Positions 35,460-46,994 of a stretch of DNA of 64,000 nt are shown here, in pieces. The position numbers and the translations under genes were made by a program. The notes below the pieces were generated by a model. The model was not told the origin of the DNA and did no database searches. It saw only the letters and a list, made by a program, of their open reading frames with translations. Positions within the stretch are counted from its first letter, which is position 1; every line of letters starts with the position of its first letter. Origin of the DNA: Elymus sibiricus. Taxonomy: Eukaryota; Streptophyta; Magnoliopsida; Poales; Poaceae. Where the stretch lies: assembly GCA_039707655.1 (NCBI GenBank), contig CM077663.1, forward strand, positions 434,389,830 to 434,453,829, given 5' to 3'.

Positions 35460-36050
35460 AGACAACTAGGGTTTCTTCGCCTCCTGTTGGTGCTAGCGCC
35501 GACCTGCCTCATTTCTGGTGGCTTTAGGCCCATGGAGGCATGGCGGACCTCGCACCTTGTCGATGGAGGGTTCCTGATTCGTTTCATGTGTTCTTTTGAG
35601 CCCGTTTAGGGTTTGTGTCCTACTCATAAATGTGAGCCGATGGAGGCTCCCTGGAGATGGAATAAGATCATTCCTGCCTAGCCCCGCCCCGACGATGCTC
35701 ATCAGAGAGCGCGTGGAGTTGTGTCTCTGGCATATGTCTTCGATGGATCTCCATGAATATGGTCTTTGTTCATATGCCTTCAGGTTGGATCCTTTCGGTC
35801 TATACTTCTCTTCGTCAGTGGTGATTGTTGTGTTGGTCTTATGAGGCCTTAGCATGATGACTTCTCGACTATCTACTAGAACATCTTTTGACCGGCTTCA
35901 GTGAGGGAGGGGCGATGACGGCAGTTTTGCCATCGACTCACTCCAATGCTTATAGTCGTCGCTAGGTGCTCTACGGTCCTAAATGTAAATTTTTTGATGT
36001 TTTTTTACCACCATGATGAATATATATGATGTTTTTCCTGGAAAAAAAGC
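35460..36050 (+). mobile_element. degraded LINE 3' region (tentative)
   Basis: No coding remains, but the sequence around GCTTATAGTCGTCGCTAGGT, then CTACGGTCCTAAATGTAA, then GATGAATATATATGATG and an A-rich end resembles the 3' ends of Triticeae LINEs. No target duplication found. Confidence 0.35.
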
Positions 36051-36695
36051 TTCCTGAGTGGGATATGTCGAGTGTCATTTCCGACCTAATGCCTAAGCTG
36101 ACTCGGTGGTGTTTTGCAAAGGCAAACGATTCAATATAGTCGATCGGCCGAACTTTGAGTTGGTCACTCGTGCGCTCGCACGGGGCTGTGTGATCCATAC
36201 ACATTCTTTTCCTCCCTCACGACCTTATCCTCAACGGAGTCCAGACGTTTCCCGTCTTATTCCTTCTCCCCCTCATCCCTTCCATGTGCACCCATGGACA
36301 ACGCATCCGCGAGCTCGCAGCACCACCGCGAGATCCCCCCCCCCCCGCCGACCTTCGCTAATAGCTCACATCTTCCTCCCTCGTCGTCATCGCTAGCATC
36401 TTCTTCACCGTCGCAGTGCACCCACTGTTGTTCATAGAAAAAATTGCGCCTCTAGATTGCAGCATCGTCATCACTGCCGTTTGTCGGTTCTAGCTTCCTC
36501 GCACCCTGGTTACAACCTTTTGTCCTAGCGGTTTCATAAAATCGGCGCCGACAATGCAACCTCTCTCTTGTGCCTACGGTTCCAGCATTGGCGGCGACGG
36601 GGTCGCGGCTTCTAGCATCTGCTCTCGTTGGTTCCAGCTCCCCTCTCTGTTGGTTCCAGCGTATCCGCTCGCATGTTTCAACATCGATCGGTGTG
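36051..36695. other. repeat-like GC-rich DNA left of solo LTR
   Basis: Recurring GGTTCCAGC-type phrases and CCACCG-rich text. It resumes as the same kind of sequence after the solo LTR (38221-38840), so both halves were one older repeat of unknown class. Confidence 0.35.
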
Positions 36696-36700
36696 GTCCC

Positions 36701-38215
36701 TGATACGTCCATTTTGCATCATGATTTTCTACCGTTATTTACCTTGTTTTGTTGAATAATAATGCTTTGGGGAGTGATTCTAATGCCTTTTCTCTCATAA
36801 TATGCAAGGTTTACACAAAGAGGAAGAATACCGGCAGCTAGAATTCTGGACCCAAGAAAAGCACGTCAGAGATACCTATTCTACACAACTCCAATGAAGC
36901 TGAAACTTTACGGAGATTATTTTTGGAATTAATAAAAATTACTGGAGCAACCGGAGGGGGGGCACCTGGTGAGGAGCACCCACCAGGGCGCGCCAGGCAC
37001 CCCCTGGCACGGTCTGGTGGGTGGTGCTCACCCAGGCCCACCTCCGGAGCCCATCTTCTGGTATAAATACCCAAAAAACCTAAAAAAAATTAAGAGGAGG
37101 ACTTTCGGGACGAAGCGCCGCCGCCTTGAGGCGGAACTTGGGCAGGAGCACTTTTGCCCTCAGGCGGAGCGATTCCGCCGGGGGAACTTCCCTCCCGGAG
37201 GGGGAAATCGAAGCTATCGTCATCACCAACGCCCCTCTCATCTTTGGGAGGCGAATCTTCATCAACATCTTCAACAGCACCATCTCCTCTCAAACCCTAG
37301 TTCATCTCTTGTGTTCAATCTTTGTACCGGAACCTCAGATTGGTATCTATGGGTGACTAGTAGTGTTGATTACCTTGTGTAGTTGATTACTATATGGTTT
37401 ATTTGGTGGAAGATTATATGTTCAGATCCATTATGCTATTCATTACTCCTCTGATCTTGAGCATGATTATTATTTGTGAGTAGTTACCTTTGTTCTTGAG
37501 GTCACGGGAGAAGTCATGTTGCGAGTAATCATGTGAATTTGATATGTGTTCGATATTTTGATGATATGTATGTTGTGATTCCCTTAGTGGTGTCATGTGA
37601 ACGTCGACTACATGACACTTCACCATTCATGGGCCTAAGGGAATGCATTGTGGAGTAGTTATTAGATGATGGGTTGCTAGAGTGACAGAAGCTTAAACCC
37701 TAGTTTATGCGCTACTTCGTAAGGGGCTGATTTGGATCCACATGTTTAATGCTATGGTTAGACTTTGTCTTAATACTTTTCTCGTAGTTGCAGATGCTTG
37801 CGAGAGTGTTTAATCATAAGTAGGTTGTTAGTTCAAGTAAGAACAACACCTTAGCACCGGTCCACCCACATATCAAATTATCAAAGTAGCGAACACGAAT
37901 CAAACCAACATGATAAAAGTGACTAGACGAAATTCCCGTGTACCCTCAAGAACACTTTGCCTATTACTAGTGATTGTTCTGGCCTGTCCTTTGCCTCAAA
38001 AGGATTGGGCTACCTTGTTGCACCTTGTTTACCGTTACCGTTACTTGCTCGTTACAAATTACCTTGCTATCAAACTATCTGTTATCTACAATTTCAGTGC
38101 TTGCAGAGAATACCTTGCTGAAAACCACTTGTCATTTCCTTCTGCTCCTCGTTGGGTTCGACACTCTTACTTATCGAAAGGACTACGATTGACCCCCTAT
38201 ACTTGTGGGTCATCA
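36701..38215 (+). mobile_element. solo LTR
   Basis: A 1515-bp sequence starting TGATACGTCC and ending GGGTCATCA, flanked by a perfect 5-bp duplication GTCCC (36696-36700 and 38216-38220). A TATAAAT box at 37062-37068 gives the + orientation. No internal retrotransposon sequence is left, so the element has recombined between its two LTRs. Confidence 0.85.
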
Positions 38216-38849
38216 GTCCCACATTGCCAAATTGCGGTCCCCGACCTCGTCGAACATGGTTCCAACTCATGGCCACCACGATTGCAGCAACCCTGATGGC
38301 CGGTTCCAGCATGCATTGCCGCAGTCGTAGAGTTGCGTGGCCGCCATTTCCAGCTTCGGTGACGGCCCATTGGAGGGTGCTGCATCCGCGCACGGCAAAG
38401 TTGCAAGGGTATACGGCGATTGCGGGTGCGAGTGGCGACTTGGGCGACATTGCTAGAACTGAAGGCATTTTTCGTTGTGACTAGCGACGGAATTTGCTAT
38501 CACTCATGGCGATGGGTGCTACACGCGATGCATATGTCGCCGCCGAGGCTGCGAACGAGGCACCCATGCTGCAAGCAGGGACTCGAGGGAACGAGGGGCA
38601 ACGCTAAGACGAGAGCGAGCGTTTTGCGTGGATCTGACGGTTGGTGGAGAGCGCATCTAACAGGTGCACAACATTTGTCCCAAATTTTGGCTAGCCGACC
38701 GGCATCTATTACAGCCCTTTTGAACACGTGCACACACCCACGCGTGCAGAGAGACAACTGAATGGCGCCACATTGGCATGTGGGCCGCACCGGAGCGATT
38801 TGAAGGAGATTTAAGGAGAAACTGTGATCCGGGTAGGTATTCCGTCTTA

Positions 38850-38951
38850 CTACCTCGTTTGGAATTAGTTGTTGCTCAAATAAATGTATTTAACATTAAA
38901 ATACGTCTAGATACATCCGTTTGAACGACCATTGACTCTAGACGGAAGGAG
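38850..38951. mobile_element. degenerate Stowaway MITE
   Basis: CTACCTCGTTTGGAATTAGT at one end and TAGACGGAAGGAG at the other are flanked by TA. The interior ATACGTCTAGATACATCCG is typical of the family. Confidence 0.55.
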
Positions 38952-39673
38952 TATAATTTGGATACCCATTTCTGTTCTAACGCAATCTGTGTGCAACGCA
39001 GACACATGCGCAATTAGGTTTAACCCTCGCCCGTACACGTGTCGGTGATGGATCGACGGCCACCCACCCACCATTTATATATGGATCTATCTACACGTAC
39101 AACTATAGACTGTGTCCTAGCTGGCTTCCATATTCAGGCCTGTGAATATGCTCCCAGTCCGCTTCTGGTCGATATATATGCGCTACATGTATATCCGACG
39201 AGCCGGCGTATATATGCACACGCGATAGCCGGACCACACCACACCAGGTGAGGTCAGGTAAGTATAGGTGTCTACGTGGCAGCCCAGTGTCCACGTCATG
39301 TGCACGTACGCATCCATCCATGATCCATCCATGGACGGATAGATACAAGTAGATGGGTATCGTCTGACCGATCGATGTTGTTGTTCTTCTTGGATGGATG
39401 GATGGATTGGTTGTTGTAGCTGGCGAGACTATCGATCCAGCTGGATACGTACGTAATACGTGTGATAACCAGCTGGCGTGGCGCGCGCGTACGTGTACGT
39501 TCGTGGACGCAAGCGTGCACACAAGCGAGCATGACTGGACGAGGCGCAGTCCGTGCGACACCGTGGCGGATTCGCTCGCGACCGTCGATCGATCGCGTCA
39601 TATGTACGCGAGCGAGCGGCAGGCGTGCACCTTGCGCCACCATCCTTACCGATGCTGCTCAGGGAAACAGATG
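38952..39673. other. low-copy-looking intergenic DNA
   Basis: No gene recognised. Short GGAT microsatellite at 39393-39409, and many CGTACG/GATCGATC palindromic tetramers. Confidence 0.35.
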
Positions 39674-39681
39674 GCCACAAC

Positions 39682-39878
39682 CAGTGGCGGAGCCAGGAAA
39701 GTATGATCAGGGGGGCCGAGTGATGCTAATACATGTTGGGGAGGGCTAAACCTTAGAAAAAAAATGAGATTTTAACAGCAAATAACATTTAATCATGTAT
39801 TGTTTATAAGCAAATTAGCATGAAATCCCTGTTGTTAGGGGGGCCAGGCCCCCTGCTGGTCCCCTGCCTCCGCCACTG
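39682..39878. mobile_element. hAT-like MITE, 197 bp
   Basis: Ends CAGTGGCGGAGCCAGG and the inverse of CAGTGGCGGAGGCAGG. Flanked by octamers GCCACAAC (39674-39681) and GCCGCAAC (39879-39886), one mismatch. Confidence 0.75.
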
Positions 39879-39886
39879 GCCGCAAC

Positions 39887-40551
39887 CATCATCGCTATGA
39901 ACGGTGAGCTCGGACGTCATCGACGCGAGAGCTGCTATAATTCACGTCGCGAGGGATATTGCGACCGTTGATGTGAGATGATAGAACCAGGCGACGGAGA
40001 AGCTGCGCCCTGTTGCGGAATTTGTTACAACCAATTACGGTGAGGGCACGACCTTCGACGACGGCGACAAAGTTTCTGCTGCAAACCGCATCAGTTTTTC
40101 CTACTACCGATGCCTGCATTTGCTACCACCGGCGATGGCATTTGCTGGCTTGCTGCATGATTCATGATGATGTTGCAACCCCGACGGCGGGGACGATGTT
40201 TTTTGCTACAATGGGCTATGGCGAAAGGCTACCATTGAGACCCTTTTTTTTGCTACAAGCATGGACAGATTAGCTACGACTCGCGACGTACGTACTACGT
40301 GATGCACTTCAAGACCCAATGAGACGGATCAAGCGAGAGCATGTGATAGATAGCAAGCAATGGCCGAGAGAGTGGATTTGATAACGGAATTGTTGTGCGT
40401 ACGATAAAAGTTTGTACGATTTTTGTATGACTTGATCTCATCTCTCCATCGATTGCAATGAGCGGCTGCTACCACTGTCGTACGTAAATCGTAAAGGAAT
40501 TGTCGTACGTGTAGCACGGCTCATTTGATAAGGGCCAACCTTCCGGTAGTG
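39887..40551. other. degraded repeat, no gene
   Basis: Phrases such as TTTGCTACAA and TTTGCTGG recur, typical of an unclassified grass repeat. No coding function seen. Confidence 0.3.
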
Positions 40552-40559
40552 AACAGCAA

Positions 40560-40751
40560 CACTGGCGGAGCTTAGTGCAACCCTGCAGGGGCCACCGCCC
40601 CCCAAGTTTGGGTAAAGTACTGAAGAAATTTTTTCTGGGACAGCATAGATTAGAAGAAACAGTCTGCTTCCCCCCCCCCCCCCCCCCCCCCCCCCAAAAG
40701 TTCATATTTTCTAATTGGCCCCCCATTGAACCCTGTCAAGCTCCGCCACTG
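40560..40751. mobile_element. hAT-like MITE, 192 bp
   Basis: Ends CACTGGCGGAGCTTAG and the inverse of CAGTGGCGGAGCTTGA. Flanked by a perfect 8-bp duplication AACAGCAA (40552-40559 and 40752-40759). It contains a run of about 26 C (40670-40695). Confidence 0.85.
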
Positions 40752-40902
40752 AACAGCAAGGAGGTCCGCCAAGATGCCCAACAATTTGCCACCCGGTCAA
40801 CGAGGGGTTACAACTCCATCTTTGCAAGGTGAAGAGGACCGAGAGGAAGACCGAGGTAAGTGCATGGGAAGGCAGAAACTTGACAATGGAGCGCCATTAT
40901 AT

Positions 40903-41319
40903 GAGCATCTACAGCCGAACTTCTCATATCCGTCTCAAACGCCAGGGCAGGCCGCCGGTCACTGATCGGTCATAAAAAGTCGACCCAGACGGATTCCTAA
41001 TATTCATCTCAAACGGACGGACTGACCGGCACCCCTTATATCCATTTCAAATATGAGGACGATATGAGGGCTCGCGGACGCGTCCGGCACGCCCGGTCAG
41101 TCCGCCACGTAGGACGTGACCCCATTCCGGACCACCTTTTTTCTTTCTTTATGCATTCTTTTCTTTCTCTCTCTTCTTCTCCGCCAATCACGTGCAAGTG
41201 ACCGGACATATAAGGAAAAATATGAGAAGTGCGGCTGCGCGAACGAAAAAATAAGGGCTCAAAACGGACACGCCCGGTCATTGAGGGGCCGGTTTTGCAA
41301 GTTCCGACTGTAGATGCTT
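40903..41319. mobile_element. Harbinger-like MITE, copy 1
   Basis: Starts GAGCATCTACAGCCGAAC and ends with the inverse, CCGACTGTAGATGCTT. Neighbouring trinucleotides are TAT and TAA, so the duplication is imperfect. The interior, with repeated ACCGG/CCGGTC motifs and CAATCACGTGCAAGTGACCG, matches the copies at 41522 and 50832 (the latter inverted). Confidence 0.75.
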
Positions 41320-41521
41320 TAAGAGAGATAATGTCGATCCCATACAAAGAATTGGAGAAATAGCACATGTTTGTAAATTGGCCACTAGCCCATAGGCCTT
41401 GCCGAAGAGCTCCAAGATCGCGCGCATTGCCGCAAGCTTCGTGTCATTTTTCCTATTCTCACGTTTTGAAAATCCAGTGAATCAAATACGCCATTGGACC
41501 ACTTGTGAATCTGTCTCCTAA

Positions 41522-41949
41522 GAACACCTATAGCCGGACGCCTCAAACGATCCCTCATATGCCCGCGGATGCGCCCGGTACCGGACAGTAGAAAGAAGGA
41601 AAAAGGTGACCCAACCGGACCCCTCGTATCATTCCTATACGCCCGGGCTGTCCGCGAACCCTTATATCCATCTCAAATATAGGGAGGATATGAGGGCTTG
41701 TGGACGCGCCCGGTCAGTCCGTCACATAGGATGCGACCCCACCCCGGACCATCTTTTCTTTTTCTTTATTCATTTTTTCTTTCTCTCTCTTCCTCTCCAC
41801 CAATCACGTGCAAGTGACCGGACATATGAGGAGGAAAGTGAGGAGCGTGGCTGCGCGGACGGACAAATAGGAGACATGCCCGGTCACTAACCGGGCGCGT
41901 CCGCGGACGTTTGAGGGACCGGATTTACAAATTCTGGATGTAGATGCTC
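41522..41949. mobile_element. Harbinger-like MITE, copy 2
   Basis: Starts GAACACCTATAGCCGGAC and ends GGATGTAGATGCTC, flanked by perfect TAA (41519-41521 and 41950-41952), the 3-bp duplication typical of PIF/Harbinger. Confidence 0.8.
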
Positions 41950-42271
41950 TAACAAAAGTTCCCCCTTTAACCGATTTCCCATTATTTCTCACTCCTCCCC
42001 GTCTCCTTCTTCCTCCATCGCCCACCACCGTATGCCTACCCTTCCCCTGGCAACGCCATGACGTTCAGACCATTCCCGGTTTATCTTCATGGAATACACC
42101 TAGTTGAAAATAAAATTGCAGTTCCTTTTCAAAAAAATAAAATAAAAATCGCAGTTTCGTTTCAAAAAATAAAATTGCATTTGCCTATTTACTAAGAAAC
42201 GCGATATATGTATCGATTTCTCTTGGCCACAGGAACATATGTATATGTGTTTTTTGTTTGCCGACTTAAAG

Positions 42272-44600
42272 AAAAATATAATAACTTGTTTGTACGTACG
42301 GCGGCATTGCTGTATATTTGTCCCTCCCGTCCCAGGCATGTGCGCGTACATGTTTTTCCTCTTGTCATTTTGTCGTCAGCCTAAAAATCTCCTCGATCGG
42401 TTAATCTGGTCGGTCGATTCTTGCAGGCTACAGCACATTTCTGGCTCGTTTCAGTAACGGATGGCATCTCCTGTCCTTGGACCGGTCGTATATACTCTCT
42501 TCCTGCCTAATTGGACTGGTCGTATATACTCTTCCTGCAGCTGGCAGGGCAGAGCAGAGCAGTGGACAGCGCTAGTTAATTAAGGAATCATTAGATGCCT
42601 CCATTGATTTTGATTAATCAACAGGAAAACAAGACTGTTTTCAGATTTGGGGATCTAGAGGAATAGTTATAAACATCACACATAATGCATTTGCTGATGC
42701 AGATGCATGCATGTTACTTTGTACATACTACCTTTTTCCTCTTCAATTCAGTGGGTCACCGGACAATAACTATCTGTAGAAATGGATGAGATGATTCATT
42801 GCTAAATAAGATTATCCCTTTCCAAACTAAAGTAACTATATGTATATTGTATACATATGATGTTCATGAAGTAAATAGCATAAAACTACCACGTTATAGG
42901 TTATTATTTTTAAGAAACTACCGCTTTTAAATATGTGCCTGATACTACCACTCCAGTGGCTTTTCATTTCAAAAAAGTCAAACAACTGTGTGATTAACAT
43001 TTGATCAGGTTTATGACAGATCTGGCCCACTAGTAAGTTTTGACTGCTAACATCATGAGCGTTGACCGTTAAGTTGGACCCAAGGCCCACATCTCATCCA
43101 ATGAAACCCACTAAGCCCTTCGACAATAATAATAAGAGAAGATAAAAAGGACGACCCCTCCTCCTCGGTCGCCAACCTCTCCCACTGTTGCTCGCTTCCC
43201 TTCTCAGTTGTTCGCTTCCTTTGCCGTCGGCCTCTCCCACCCCAGCCCCCTCCCCTATGCCGGCCGCCGGCCTCTCCAATCGCCGCCCCTCTCCTTCCCG
43301 GTTGTTCGCCCCTTCGGTAGCATGCCCACTCCTCCTCCGTTGTCGAGCAGGGGCCAAGTGGAGACGAGGTCGACCTCCTGCCACTAGCCGGTAAGGTGAG
43401 AAGACCTCGCTCTCGCATCAGCTGACATCGAGTACCACCCCCACACTCCTCCCCGAGGGCTAACCGACGGTGGAGGTGAACAGATCCAACCCTCCTACAT
43501 GAGGGCTAGTCAGTGGTGGAGGTGGATAGACCCAGCCCTCCACCCCGAGGGCTCACCTTCACCTTGTCCACCGAGCATGCCGACATCCGCGATGGGATCT
43601 AGCCGCCTTGACCTCGTCGCCGACCATGCAGAGGAGAGGAGCTCCATCACCGGGAAGGCGACCCCGAGCCTCTTCATTGTCTCTCTGAGGAGAAGAGCTG
43701 ACGACGTACGTCCAAGGGGAACCCAAATCCATAGCCAGGGAGGTCATATCCACGACGGGAGTGGACCTATGCATCGCCCCTGACGAGGTGCTCATCGTCC
43801 AGTGCTAGCCATGGACACCAATGGTGAAGGGGTCACCGGTGCTGGGGAAGGATGGGATAAAGAAGAAGCTGACATGTGGGCCCACGTCCAATTTATGGTC
43901 ACTCAAACGGAGTTGACAATTGATGCCAAATGGCTCTGACGAGTACGCCCAATCTGTCATAATCACAATTAAATTTAATCAACTAAGCAATCAGGGTTTT
44001 TTTGAAACGAAAAGCCATTAGGGTGGTAGGTATCAGTCATGTTCTAAAAAGCGATAGTTTTTGTAGAACCCTAACCTATAATATGCTAGTTTTATGTTAT
44101 TTACTCTAACTTCATCTTCATAACATGTATACACGCTGTGCATGCCTACATGCAGTAGTATTGAACAGCCTTGCAAGCTGTCAATTGGAAAACGATCGAT
44201 GGGTGTGGTCTAGTTGATCTGGAACTCTTGGTGCACTCTGTCAATGCATAACACTATTTCCTAGCCAATTGACAAGCATGTTAAGTATATCTCGAATGGT
44301 TTGACCGGTTTTAATCCAGGACCAATCATGCTCAGCCAGCTAGCAGCTAACAAAAAGACCCGGTGAACCTAGTGCAATTTAGCACCTGAAAAGGAAATGC
44401 GGCTGGTCTTTAGACAGCGACAAAAGAACGCATACTTTCTGGTAGCATCCATGCACGCTATGCTATTATTGTTAGCAGAAAATTAATATTCCAAGCCTTT
44501 TGCGGTAAAAAATATGTGTATGATCTCTCGTGCTTGCATCGTAAATTAATATTATTCTCACTCTTTTATGACAAAAAAAATCCATATATATTTTCAGTCT
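42272..44600. repeat. non-coding tandem repeat, copy A
   Basis: Begins around TTGTTTGTACGTACGGCGGC and includes GGTCGTATATACTC, AATCATTAGATGCCTCCATT, GATTTGGGGATCTAGAGGAA and CTTTCTGGTAGCAT. It matches copy B closely over 42280-42865 and again over 44120-44590. The middle is displaced by a MULE. No ORF is conserved. Confidence 0.8.
42868..44112. mobile_element. MULE inside repeat copy A
   Basis: Long inverted ends: GAAGTAAATAGCATAAAACT on the left and, reversed, GAGTAAATAACATAAAACT on the right, alike for about 110 bp. The flanks GATGTTCAT and CATCTTCAT form an imperfect 9-bp duplication. Repeat copy B has the site empty. The interior is GC-rich (43150-43860) with open frames but no recognised protein. 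Confidence 0.65.
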
Positions 44601-44609
44601 TTTCAACGA

Positions 44610-44800
44610 TGTTCGTTCAGTGAGGGAGACGTTCCCGTCGACTACTAAGGTGTCTGTGGCGACTTCGTCAATCTTAAGATGTTGTGCCAGTTTGGTATCT
44701 TAGAGATACCCATAGAGGTAGGGTTTGTGTGTGTGCGTTCATAGGAGTGAGTATATGTGTATGTATATGAGCATTTGCATTTGCATTGCGTTGAAAAAAA
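44610..44800 (+). mobile_element. LINE 3' remnant with A tail
   Basis: The text GTGTCTGTGGCGACTTCGTC, then GTGTGCGTTCATAGGAGTGA and a closing GAAAAAAA is the usual 3' end of Triticeae LINEs. It separates copies A and B. Confidence 0.5.
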
Positions 44801-44920
44801 CTACTACTCATGTATAACTTGTTTGTACGTACTGCCGGACGGCGGCATTACATACAATATTTTTACATATATGCTACAATTTATATATCAAAAAATATAT
44901 GTAATTAGAAACTTCAAATA

Positions 44921-45079
44921 CTCCCTCCGTTCCTAAATATAAGTCTTTTTAAATATTTCATTACGGATTACATACGGATGTATATAGACATACTTTAGAG
45001 TATAGATTTATTCATTTTGCTCCGTATGTAGCCCGTAGTAAAAACTCTAGAAAAAACTTATATTTAGGAATGGAGGGAG
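44921..45079. mobile_element. Stowaway MITE
   Basis: CTCCCTCCGTTCCTAAATAT at the left and its inverse ATATTTAGGAATGGAGGGAG at the right, flanked by TA on both sides; 159 bp. Confidence 0.92.
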
Positions 45080-45915
45080 TAATACATTTTGTAGTGGTAT
45101 TTGCCATATATTACTTGTGTTAGACTGTATCGATTAAATCGTCGGTTTAAGAATACACACGGTCCGAATAAAGCTGAAAGGGGGTATATTTTTGTTTAGC
45201 CAACTTACTCATCATGTAGTAATAGAAATTGTTTGTACGTACGGCGGCATTACAGTAGTACAGGTTCGTTCCTCCCATCGTAGGCATGTGTGCGCACAAG
45301 TTTTTTGTTTTGTCCTTTTGTACATGTGACCGGTTAATCTGGTCGGTCGGTTCTTAATTCTTATAGCACAGTTTAGGTCATTTGAGGACAATGATAATGC
45401 ATGGCATCTCCTTCCTGTTCTAATCCGAAATAACAGTCTTGGACCGGTCGTATATACTCGTCTTCCTGCAGCTGGCAGAGCAGTGCAGGGCTAGTTAATT
45501 AAGGAATCATTAGATGCCTCCATTGATTTGATTAATCAACAGGAAAACAACACTGTTTTCAGATTTGGGGATCTAGAGGAATAGTTATAAACATCACACA
45601 TAATGCATATGCACAGGCATATTGCTACCCTTTTTTTCTTATTTTTTGTAACTATCTGTATGCATGGATGAGGTGAGATGATTGATTGTTAAACAAGACT
45701 ATCCCGTTAAATTAAAGTAAGTAAGTAACTGTCTATAACACATATGATATTCATGACATGTTATATATAGACAGCGGGCTCAAATTAAATAAAATAAGAA
45801 CAGACGGTGCTTGCCTAGGGGCACTGTTGAACACTCTTTACGATTACTTGTCAGTCAGAAAGAAATGGACGTGGTCTGGTTGATCTGGACGGGTCCGTCC
45901 ATCCATGCATCGTAG

Positions 45916-46473
45916 CGGGAGAATATTATATGGAAACTAATATTTGATGAAAAAAGGTGAAAATAATTCGAAATGATATTTAAAGTTTGATAAAATCTCA
46001 AAAATATATAGGATGTTAAGAGGGTGATGTTATATTGCAATGCAAAATTTCAAGTTCCAACACTAGAGATGTCGCCTTGTCTGGGTGCCTTTTCCTCTCC
46101 TCGCGTTGTACTCTCTCATGTAACACCGGCCCCGAGCCATACTTTTGAGTAATATATTCAGGTGGGGAAGCTCTCTCCCCGATGATTGTTCAAAAAAAAA
46201 ACAATACAAAAAAAGAAGTTCCAACACATTATGGGATGTGAGCTATGAAAAAGACAAAATTAACATTGAATAGTACCGAACAGTAACATCACTATTCATT
46301 GCTGAATTTGTCTTTTTCACAACTCAAATTCGGTAATGTGTTTTTACTTGATTTTTCACATGACAATATACATCATCGTCTTAACATCCACATTTTTTCA
46401 TTTTTTTTGAAACTTCCAAACATGGTTTTCATGATTTTTTTTTGAATGTTAGTTTCCGTATGATATTCTCCCG
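45916..46473. mobile_element. non-autonomous DNA transposon inside copy B
   Basis: Ends CGGGAGAATATTATATGG and the inverse of CGGGAGAATATCATACGG. Flanking octamers CATCGTAG (45908-45915) and CATGGTAG (46474-46481) differ at one base. No coding sequence. Confidence 0.75.
46064..46215 (+). mobile_element. 5'-truncated LINE insertion
   Basis: A 152-bp insert ending in an A-rich tail and flanked by a perfect 12-bp duplication AAGTTCCAACAC (46052-46063 and 46216-46227). The text GGTGGGGAAGCTCTCTCCCC just before the tail matches Triticeae LINE 3' ends. It sits inside the DNA transposon at 45916-46473. Confidence 0.85.
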
Positions 46474-46846
46474 CATGGTAGGATCTCCTAGCCAGTTAAA
46501 CATGCATGTTGAGTCTCTCGAATGATTTGACCTGGATTAGTCAAATCATGATCATGGCTAGTAGATAGAGAAAAACTGATTAAGCAAAAAAACTAGAGCA
46601 AATTTAGCATCAGAAAAGGAAATGTGATTGTTTTTCAGAACTTTCTGGTAGCATGCAAGCTCGCTCATGCTATTGTTAGCAGCAAATTGCTAGTACTTAT
46701 TCCAACTCTTTTGCGATGAAAAAAAAAGTTCATTCACTTATGCTAGCACCGTGAACTAATATTGTTCTCGTTTTTTTGTGTGACAAAAGAACCCACATTT
46801 TCTAACTGCCTCATGTATAACTGTACTTCGTGTTAAAAAATGTATC

Positions 46847-46994
46847 ACCGTTGTTCCCAATTATAAGAGATTTTAAATATTTCAATATAAACTATATACG
46901 GACTGAAATAAGTGAACAAACACACTAAAACGCTTCTATATACATCCGATTCAGAAAAAAAGTTAAAACATATTATAATTTGGAACGGAGTGAG
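46847..46994. mobile_element. degenerate Stowaway MITE
   Basis: Right end TTTGGAACGGAGTGAGTA and interior CTTCTATATACATCCGATTC are Stowaway-like; the left end (CCGTTGTTCCCAATTATAAG) is decayed. Confidence 0.45.

Larger units (their letters stand above)
44805..46840. repeat. non-coding tandem repeat, copy B
   Basis: Starts with a short duplicated head (44805-44920, then again from 45220) and continues to about 46840. It is very similar to copy A over 45225-45765 and 46480-46830. It is interrupted by a Stowaway and by a DNA transposon that itself holds a LINE piece. No conserved ORF. Confidence 0.8.
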
